From contig VXIS01000490.1 in NCBI GenBank assembly GCA_008704415.1, positions 1-25,124 of the forward strand: a stretch of DNA of 25,124 nucleotides, written 5' to 3'. Each line of letters opens with the position of its first letter. Position 1 is the first letter of the stretch. Position numbers and translations under genes: made by a program. The notes beneath the pieces are model-generated. The model ran no database searches and had not been told where the DNA came from. It saw nothing but the letters and a program-made list of their open reading frames with translations. Shown here piece by piece: positions 18,336 through 25,124 of this stretch. The DNA comes from Sphaerosporella brunnea. Taxonomy: Eukaryota > Ascomycota > Pezizomycetes > Pezizales > Pyronemataceae.

Positions 18336-19646
18336 CTATTCATCATGATTTACATTGTCAACTTCCTCTGCCACAGAAATCTCTGCTGCTGCTGTCTCCA
18401 TTTTGCTTGGTGTCCGTGGCGTCGAGTCGGAGTCGGAAAGCGATGGCACCACGGGAGAAGATGGATGTATGGGTGAAGGCGCTGGTACTTGCCTCATTTG
18501 TGGCCGAGGAGTTGTTCTGCCATCGCTGCTCGTATCGGTCTCCTTCTCCTTACGGAGCATTCCCTGAGGTGATAGTGACCGCTGATGAAAGCCCCTGCCA
18601 TCCTGAGATCGAATGCTGCCAGCGGGACTTCGGGCGATGATTGTGGGAGGTGCGCTGCTCGAATTAGAGCTAGGAAAATGGACGCTGCGCGCTTTACTCT
18701 CTTCCTGTGAAGACGTTAACTGAGGAATGCCTGATGTCACCAACCTACATACCATGCTCCCGGAACTCGCTCCCCTCTGCATAGCAAGCCGTTTTTGATT
18801 TTCCCTCCTTCTTCGCCGATCCTCCTCTGTGTCCTCCACCAATAGATCCTCATGCCTGGAGTCGTCGTCGGAAATCCCAAGCCCCACGACTTCCGCGCTC
18901 TCTCCATCGCTGCTTCTCGGAAACGCGTCATCGCCGATGACGACCGCATCATCCTCATCCTCACTCGGCCACAGATCCCCACGACTCCTTAGGCTATCCC
19001 CCTGGCTCCCACCACTAGATCCCGTCCCGCTCCTCTGTCTCCCCTTCCCGGTGCCTGCAAACGCCACATCGAGTGCCCCCCCGCCTCTCTGCGGATGTTC
19101 CTGTAGATTTGCCGCGGAAGGTTTATAACGCATCCCTTTGCCTCTAAATCCAAACGTGGACAAGAACCCAAACATGCTGGTGCTCGGGATAACAGTCGGA
19201 TCCGGCGAGTCTCGCCCAGGTAATGTCCCCTTCCTGCGCAGACCCGCGCTCACGGGGTCTCCAACAGCACCATAAAACATTCTTTCGTTCCTGCTGGATG
19301 GCTGCGAACTCCCGCTTCCGGCCAATAGCCGATCAAGCTCGTCCGTGCCCCAGGCCAGAAACCCACGCGAGGGTCCATCATCCTCGTCAGAGTCATAATC
19401 GTCGTAGTCATAAAATGCAAACGGAAACTCGCTCCTGCGCGCGTTACGGTGTCGGCGGTGGTGGTGGCGGTGCGCGCTCTTTGCGTGTGGAAGACAAGAC
19501 GTGCAGCAGTCCGCCAGCGAAGAGAAGCACGGCTCGATGTATGATTTTGTGAACGTGAAGCACCCCATGCGTGCATTGTCCGCTGCCGACTCGAGTTGCG
19601 TGGATAGTCGGTCCAAGTTCTGGCGGATGCGGGGATCGGGACGCAT
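18336..19646 (-). CDS. conserved-looking ascomycete protein, disordered, 436 aa
   Basis: Single open frame from ATG 19646 (context TCACAATGC, with an in-frame TAA upstream) to 18336. The N terminus (MRPDPRIRQNLDRLSTQLES, residues 1-20, then a cysteine-rich patch at 39-51) is the kind of block I associate with a conserved Pezizomycotina family of unknown function. A His/Arg-rich run (57-71) and an acidic run YDYDDYDSDEDDG (79-91) follow, then GFLAWGTDELDRLLAG (96-111). The rest is Ser/Pro-rich and probably disordered, with an arginine-rich helix-like segment (EEDRRRRRENQKRL) near residue 280. No enzyme motif, signal peptide or membrane segment is seen. Clustered cysteines could be lipid-modified, which is speculation. 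Confidence 0.8.
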   Translation of the reverse strand: MRPDPRIRQNLDRLSTQLESAADNARMGCFTFTKSYIEPCFSSLADCCTSCLPHAKSAHRHHHRRHRNARRSEFPFAFYDYDDYDSDEDDGPSRGFLAWGTDELDRLLAGSGSSQPSSRNERMFYGAVGDPVSAGLRRKGTLPGRDSPDPTVIPSTSMFGFLSTFGFRGKGMRYKPSAANLQEHPQRGGGALDVAFAGTGKGRQRSGTGSSGGSQGDSLRSRGDLWPSEDEDDAVVIGDDAFPRSSDGESAEVVGLGISDDDSRHEDLLVEDTEEDRRRRRENQKRLAMQRGASSGSMVCRLVTSGIPQLTSSQEESKARSVHFPSSNSSSAPPTIIARSPAGSIRSQDGRGFHQRSLSPQGMLRKEKETDTSSDGRTTPRPQMRQVPAPSPIHPSSPVVPSLSDSDSTPRTPSKMETAAAEISVAEEVDNVNHDE

Positions 19647-20931
19647 TGTGACGATGTACTGAGATGTAAATTAAGGTTGCTGCTGGATATGCCGGCGTGG
19701 CTCTCAACTCTATGAATATATGTGGGTAGATATCTAGTCTGGCGGAGTGCTTAAGAAGTATGGACGAGGCCAGCTCGGTAATGGTGTCGATCAAATCACT
19801 GATTTGTTGGCGTGGTGGGGTCGGGAGGGGGGAAGAATGTTGGGGTTGTGAGCTGGCTGCTGAGGGGCTGGGCGCAGCAGACGGCGGTATGTACCTTCGC
19901 TCTGTTCTCTCAATTGACCATGCAAGGCAATAAGCTCTCCACTGACAGCTGCCTGCGCTGTGACATCACACGAAAAACAGCAGGCGACACGGCTCCTACG
20001 AATACCTCACACCTACTTTTTATTTGTTGTCGGACTTCGAGATGCAAGAGCGTTGCATGGTTAACATTGAACGTTAGATTGTTCTTCCCTCCATACCTAT
20101 AGGTACCTACTTAAGTAGGTACCTAGTACCTATCCATTGCGAAGCCACAGCTGGTTTGTTTGAGGCCGTGTAGTACCTTGTTCTGGAAGGCTTCCATCTA
20201 CCTACAGGCTACAGATCTACAAGTACAATCCTCAATATAGCGTTGCCACTAAAAAGGCGGCCGGCCTGCGGCTTTCCCAGGCTAAACGGGGCAGAAGATA
20301 TCAGGTTGATGCTCTAGGTAGGTCCTTGGGTATATCCTGATGGCGAGAGTTGTGCAAGCCATAACCCCCGATTGATATTGTCCAATAACAGGCTACGTTG
20401 GGCCCTGGCGATACTGTAGTCTGGGACTTTGTATACTTTGTAGACCGGTTCGCCGCTGTGCCTCAGTTACGGCGAGTGGGTTAGCCTTGTTAAATCATGA
20501 GTATATCACATATATTCATTCCGTACATACTCCACACAAACCTCACCCGCAAGCCCCCTCCATGTAAACAGGTCGTCCATCGACACAAATCGCACCCTCC
20601 ACAAGCAGCGAAGAACCAAACCAGAGGTACCTAGCAGCAGGAAAACAATGTCGAAAAATAAAGTAGGAAGTTCGAATTCGAAAAAGGGACCAGACCGCAG
20701 CAGCCACACGCCAAGACAAAGTATAAGCTCACAAAAACAGAAGACGAACAATGTAGGGCAAAACCTCCATATTCCCCAAGTCCGGGTATGGTAAAAACTT
20801 TCAGCAAGGGAGAAGCATGTGCTGCCGCCTAGGTGTCGTGGATTCCACAATTCTATTTAAAGTCGACTGGGCCCTTTTCTACGACGAGAATTTCCATTTT
20901 GTACGGTGTCCCCTCCTAGCCGGCCATGTAT
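19647..20931. other. intergenic region
   Basis: Lies between the start of the 436-aa gene and the 3' end of the CK2 alpha gene. No convincing ORF. It contains a 26-bp perfect palindrome (20100-20125) and several TAGGTACC-type motifs. Confidence 0.6.
20100..20125. repeat. 26-bp perfect palindrome
   Basis: The half-site TAGGTACCTACTT is followed by its exact reverse complement with no spacer. Further CTAGTACCTA-like motifs adjoin it on the right. Confidence 0.9.
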
Positions 20932-22315
20932 TCAGGCGTGGGAAGAGGATGCAGAATTGCCGGCAGCTGCCGCTTTGCGGACGGGCTCAAAGTAAGAATG
21001 GGCCATAGCTTCCCTAGCAGTGAGACGTTCCTGCGCATAAATCACGTCAGCACGACACTTCCATTGCATATAAGAGGCTGAAGTAAATGAATCTCCTGTT
21101 TCGTACCTGGTGGTCGTAACGCAGAAGCTTGTCTAAGAAATCGATAGCCTCGTTGCTGATGAAGCGCTGGTTGTCAGGATTCACAAAGGTGTGCCAACTT
21201 TTCTTGGGGAACCGTCCAAGAATGTTGTCGTACTGAGCGTCGAGTTCGATATCGTACTTGTCTAGATAGTCAAACAATTCCTCTGTTCCCAAGACTTTGG
21301 CAATCTTGACCAGTTGGTCAGAGTTCGAGTTTCCATGGAAGAAGGGCTCCTTGCGGAAGATCATTGAAGCAAACATGGCGCCGAGAGACCACAGATCCAA
21401 AGAGTAGTCGTATTCCTGATAGTCGACGAGCAATTCCGGGCCCTTGAAGTATCGGGAAGCGACGCGAACGTTATACTCTGTTCCAGCGTGATAGAACTCA
21501 GCCAAACCCCAATCGATCAAGCGGAGCTGTTGCACGCAGTTAGCATATCAGTCCCTCCGGCATACACGGTAGCACTCAAACCTTGCGCTTCTCATGATCA
21601 ATCATGACGTTGTGAGGTTTGACATCTCGGTGCATGATTCCCTTGCTGTGGCAAAAGTCCAACGCTTTGAGCAGCTCGAAGATGTAGTATCGAACGTCAT
21701 AATCTTGGAATTTGGGGTATAGGGTGCGAAAATCGGTGTTGTTGATGTATTCAAACACCAACGACGGAGTTTTACTCTGTTTTTCAGACGGGTGCTAAGT
21801 CAAAACCAACACATCTAAAGGCAGAAACGTGGGATGGACAGACTCACCTGCGGATCTCTCACCACGTCCAAGAGCGCCACAATGTTCGGGCCGCCCGACA
21901 AGTTCTGCAAGATCTTGATTTCTCGCTTTATCTTCTTCTTCTTGACGGGCTTGAGAACTTTGATGACGCACTTTTGGTAGTTGGTGATGTTGATGCCCTC
22001 AAACACCTCCGAATACTTGCCCCGACCTAGTCTCCTATGAGTTTTTTTTTGCCCGCATGGTGGATGGGGATTGAGATATACCGATCTTCCGTACGACCTC
22101 GTAATTTTCGAGAACGCCCCATTGTATGTTGACGGAATCGTAGTCCCAGTATGACCGGGGCATGCGCTGATTTACCTGTTTTAGAGCCACCATATCAGCT
22201 TCCGTATTTTTTGCTCGGTGAACCGAACTCCGTGTTTGTTCTTTCATCTGAGGTTCTGCGCTGCGGAGCCAGGATTGCGGGGGGTGGATGGTACATCAGC
22301 GTAGACGCGAGCCAT
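20932..22315 (-). CDS. cka1: casein kinase II catalytic subunit alpha, 335 aa, six exons
   Basis: CK2 alpha phosphorylates Ser/Thr in acidic contexts in nucleus and cytoplasm, with a beta regulatory subunit not seen here. Exons: 22315-22295, 22175-22082, 22026-21848, 21776-21582, 21526-21107, 21030-20932; total 1008 nt, 335 aa, the usual fungal length. Motifs: GRGKYSEV (39-46), lysine in CVIKVLK (61), basic stretch [10 protein letters not shown] (64-73), HRDVKPHN (148-155), DWG (168-170, the CK2 form of DFG), [11 protein letters not shown]. The start follows family fit (MARVYADVN) and context CAACATGG. Intron 4 has a weak donor, GTTTGA. Intron 3 has two in-frame acceptors 18 nt apart; the inner one (exon from 21776), giving DPQSKTPSL, fits the family better. 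All catalytic residues are present. Confidence 0.97.
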
Positions 22316-24011
22316 GTTGATAGCGACGTCGGGAATCTGTGGGAGCGCAGCCAGCAGTAGAAGAAGGATACGCGAGACGGCAGCAGGAGCTTTGGATATG
22401 GCGTCGGCGTCGGGAAAGAAGCGCACGTCGTCGGATTCGATGGGGCGCTTGTGAAGAACAGGAGAGGGGAGTGGTTGGGAGTGGTGGTGGTGGTGGTGGT
22501 GACAAGCGAGGTGCGGCGGCGGGTGGAACCTGGCGTCACGAAAAATCGTTCGTGGCTTGGCACTGACTGCTTGGGATTCCGCGGTAATTGTTGCAGCAGA
22601 CGTTTCGTGTCGCGGTTGTTTTCGGTCGGATACCGTTGGTCTCGATGCGAGGCCGCTCTTTGGAGGTTCTTCTTTTTTGACTTCATCCTCAGCATTGTGA
22701 ACAAGAGGAGGTCCTTGCAGGTTGCAATGGGTATCGATGCTGGGCGAACCTCGAAACTGAGGCGAGGCCATCCGGAGACAAAGCCGGCGCAATCGGGACG
22801 TTCCCATGCCTTTGTGCGCAAAATCGATCATGAGGCAGAAACGGAGCGCAGATGCATGATTGTTCTGCGTTCAAGCATTACTCAGGTAAGTACATACTGG
22901 TATAGGTCTGGGACGCTGGATGCGTACTCAAGAATGTAGAATGGGAGTAGGTACATGTATGTAGAAAACATACTTCTCTACTTATGAGAGGTTCGCCCAG
23001 CTCGCCACGCAACAGAAACACATTTTTTTCTTTTAACCCAACTTCAGAAATTGAAAATCCAGATACACCTACCTAGTTATCCAGCTTCTCAAATTTGTAA
23101 ATTTCTCAGTCCTTTTTTGTCCACTGACTGTACTAACATCACAACGGGTGTCAAAATGCCACACAAACGTCCGAATAATAGATAGATACCATCATTAAAT
23201 TGGTTACAAATGTTCCTCAATTCCCTCCTCCCCCCTTTCTTTTTTACAACCGTAGACACCTAATCGCCTTCGAGGTGCTTGTCCTTCGTATGCTCTACCT
23301 AGACTATTCTACCTAAGTACTTAATATACCCCTCGCAGTAGGTTACTCAACAGGTCCCACCGTTCTGAATAGCAGCAAACTCTCTTCGCAGCTGCCTATC
23401 ATCCCTCAAGTTGTAGACAAATCGAGAGACGCCGTGTAGAGCTTGAGTGCGGCAGGCAGAGATGCGGGAGTGCGTTGGAGGTGGTCATCGATGGTGTCAC
23501 GGAGGAAGACAAATTGCAAAGTGGAAGGGCAAGTGGGGCGGAAAAACGGAGTCGAGAAAAGCTCTCCAAGAAGGGGATGAAAGCACAGGCAGTAGCCGCA
23601 TAAGCCGAAAAGGCTACAGCATCAGGACCAGGATTGTCATTGCCCGCGTGTCTCGATCACGTGGATCAAAAACTGCACACACCTTGTGCGTAGCATTCTA
23701 TCCCGCCTCATAAACTTGGTATTATCTATCATCACACAACCCACTTCGCGCACAACATCCGAGTCAGCATCAGCAACAACGCACATCACAGGACAAAGAG
23801 GTATCAATTACACAAGTGTCTGCTTGAGAAAGAATGTGTTGCATCACACATGACCCCTCTCTCTCGCCACCCATCAATAAGAGGGCCCCGAAAAGGACCC
23901 CGGATGTAATCCAACAGCAAAGCCATTCCATTCGCTCAAATGTGTGCCGATAGAAAGAGTAAAAACTTAAAAAGGTTTGAAACGAGATTGATGTTTTCTA
24001 TGACGCGCTGA
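22316..24011. other. intergenic region upstream of CK2 alpha
   Basis: Probable promoter and leader of the CK2 alpha gene (nearest 600 bp), then the 3' side of the last gene. It has a (TGG)n microsatellite at about 22481-22501 and TACCTA-type motifs at 23070-23330. ORFs of 88 and 162 codons on the + strand have poor protein-like composition and are not called. Confidence 0.5.
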
Positions 24012-25124
24012 TCATTCTCGAGGAGGCGGCGGTGGCTGTTGCGGTCCAGAAGGTGTGGCGGGAGGTGAGCTGTCGATGTCCTGCACCTTGGGTGGGCGAG
24101 ATGTGTCTTCTCTCGGCTTGCGCAGTTCAACCTGTTCTTCCTTCCCTTTCCCCGCCTCCAATAATTTGGAATCTTTCTCTCGCCCATTCGCCTCTGCCAG
24201 TCTTTCGACAATGCTTGGACTGCTCGCGCTTTGCATGGCCCTCTTTTCCTGATCTTTGCGCTCATCGATGAATCCCTTCGACTCGACCTGATCGTCTTTC
24301 GTCACCGCTGTCTTAGTGCCCTCAATGTCCTTCTTTAAGTCCGTGACCACGGCCTTGCTAAGGTCTAGCGAGTTCCCCATCTCGGGAGACAGTGTTCTTT
24401 GCCTTTGTGGCTGTGGACGCCTGGTAGCGAACCGCACCGCCATTCGATGTACGGTCGCCTCGTCAGGTATTTCGGGATTGAAGCTGCCCGTGAGGTCGAC
24501 CGTGATAACCACGTTGATGGTGGTAACTTGAACCATTCCATCGATGATGACATGTCCGCTGGGTGGCGGCATTCGTGGCTTTGTCTTTTGGAGGTCGCTT
24601 TTGAGATTTTGAAAAGTCCACTGAGAAATGTCGACGCCATACTGCACAAGGTCGTTAAAGTCTTCAATTTTTGTGGACTCATCACTCAACTCTCGCGGAT
24701 CCGTAAGGTCTGCCCAGATATCTCGGATTGAGTTGCTAACAGCATTGAACATCCACCGGGGGTAAAGAATCGACTCCCTTCGCACTTGCTGATTGAACTT
24801 GGAACGACGCTCACAGTAGTCCACTTCGATCACCGAATACTGGTCATCCGGGTACGTAGCAGTAGGGTCAGGAGGCCTGTAGACGATTTGTAGACCCTTT
24901 TGGGAGTACGTAGGTGGCGGGCCCTGGGGGTAATGGAAGTACAACAATGAGTGGATTGCTTTGACTTCGGAATCAATCTGGCCTGGGAGCGACTTTTTTA
25001 ATATCTCAACTGCCTTGTTCTCGAATATGGTTCGCGCCTTCCAACATCGTGCTCGATCATTGGCAAATCGGACGAAAGCGCGAACCTCCGGATCGGTGTT
25101 CTGAAATTTTTGCGGTGGATCCTG
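24012..25124 (-). CDS. unrecognised conserved-looking protein, C-terminal 370 codons, 5' end off window
   Basis: The frame is open from the right window edge to TGA at 24012. The first 230 residues look globular: helical FVRFANDRARCWKARTIFEN, then LLYFHYPQGPPPTYSQKG, then RWMFNAVSNSIRDIWADL, then a beta-type stretch with VTTINVVITVDLTGSF and VHRMAVRFATRRPQ. The last 130 residues are charged and probably disordered (ERKDQEKRAMQ..), ending in PPPPPRE. I do not recognise the family and see no catalytic motif. The true start and any 5' introns are outside the window. Good codon structure and absence of interruptions support a real host gene. Confidence 0.75.
   Translation of the reverse strand, partial: QDPPQKFQNTDPEVRAFVRFANDRARCWKARTIFENKAVEILKKSLPGQIDSEVKAIHSLLYFHYPQGPPPTYSQKGLQIVYRPPDPTATYPDDQYSVIEVDYCERRSKFNQQVRRESILYPRWMFNAVSNSIRDIWADLTDPRELSDESTKIEDFNDLVQYGVDISQWTFQNLKSDLQKTKPRMPPPSGHVIIDGMVQVTTINVVITVDLTGSFNPEIPDEATVHRMAVRFATRRPQPQRQRTLSPEMGNSLDLSKAVVTDLKKDIEGTKTAVTKDDQVESKGFIDERKDQEKRAMQSASSPSIVERLAEANGREKDSKLLEAGKGKEEQVELRKPREDTSRPPKVQDIDSSPPATPSGPQQPPPPPRE

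Noticed and set aside
18068..18346. Minus-strand ORF with a hydrophobic stretch (92 codons)
   Set aside because: Lies in the 3' region of the 436-aa gene; hydrophobic run comes from an A/T-rich tract; phase does not join the neighbouring small ORF.
20506..20850. Minus-strand ORF of 114 codons rich in Phe, Leu and Cys
   Set aside because: Downstream of CK2 alpha with no start context, no motif and composition typical of a chance frame.
22451..22939. Plus-strand ORF of 162 codons
   Set aside because: Antisense to the CK2 alpha leader and driven by the trinucleotide repeat; no family features.
23447..23713. Plus-strand ORF of 88 codons
   Set aside because: No motif, no splice sites and no conserved-looking block; probably chance.

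Overview
The window looks like nuclear DNA of a filamentous ascomycete, probably a Sordariomycete. The reasons are many short (47-79 nt) GT-AG introns, a casein kinase II alpha gene split by five introns, a conserved-looking fungal protein starting MRPDPRI, intergenic TAGGTACC-type palindromes, and a decayed Ty1/copia element whose stop codons fit C-to-T / G-to-A decay. No rRNA, tRNA or CRISPR array was seen.

Left part (1-6430), a repeat nest. A degenerate Ty1/copia retrotransposon lies on the + strand: gag zinc knuckle, protease remnant, DD35E integrase, reverse transcriptase, RNase H, polypurine tract and the start of its 3' LTR at 5011. An 821-bp solo LTR of another family is inserted in its RNase H region (3869-4689). 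It is flanked by the 5-bp duplication CTAAC, and the copia reading frame continues in register on both sides. After the copia LTR come a compound tandem array (101-bp and about 143-bp units, 5245-6130) and a 60-bp tandem repeat (6291-6427).

Middle part (about 6430-15920), a Helitron-like rolling-circle element. The minus strand carries a RepHel gene (14700 to 9898) with an N-terminal zinc finger, an HUH Rep domain with a two-tyrosine motif and a Pif1-type helicase. It has five phase-consistent introns and at least five frameshifts. Around it are three further genes not found in a minimal Helitron: an intact one-intron gene for a 308-aa protein with an OB-fold-like strand pattern (15851-14861, minus), an unrecognised minus gene (9475-8641), and an unrecognised plus-strand gene with basic, nuclear-type N-terminal clusters (from 6451). 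A 9 x 17-bp minisatellite sits between RepHel and its neighbour. The termini of the element could not be fixed. This multi-gene Helitron is the best candidate here for something not well described.

Right part (15920-25124) is mostly host DNA. It holds a spacer with duplicated blocks, a 322-bp MITE with 28-bp perfect inverted ends and TA flanks (17371-17692), a doubtful small ORF, an intact 436-aa disordered fungal protein (19646-18336, minus), the intact six-exon CK2 alpha gene (22315-20932, minus), and the C-terminal 370 codons of an unrecognised conserved-looking gene that runs off the right edge. Host genes are intact, while the copia copy decays mainly by stop codons and the RepHel copy mainly by frameshifts.
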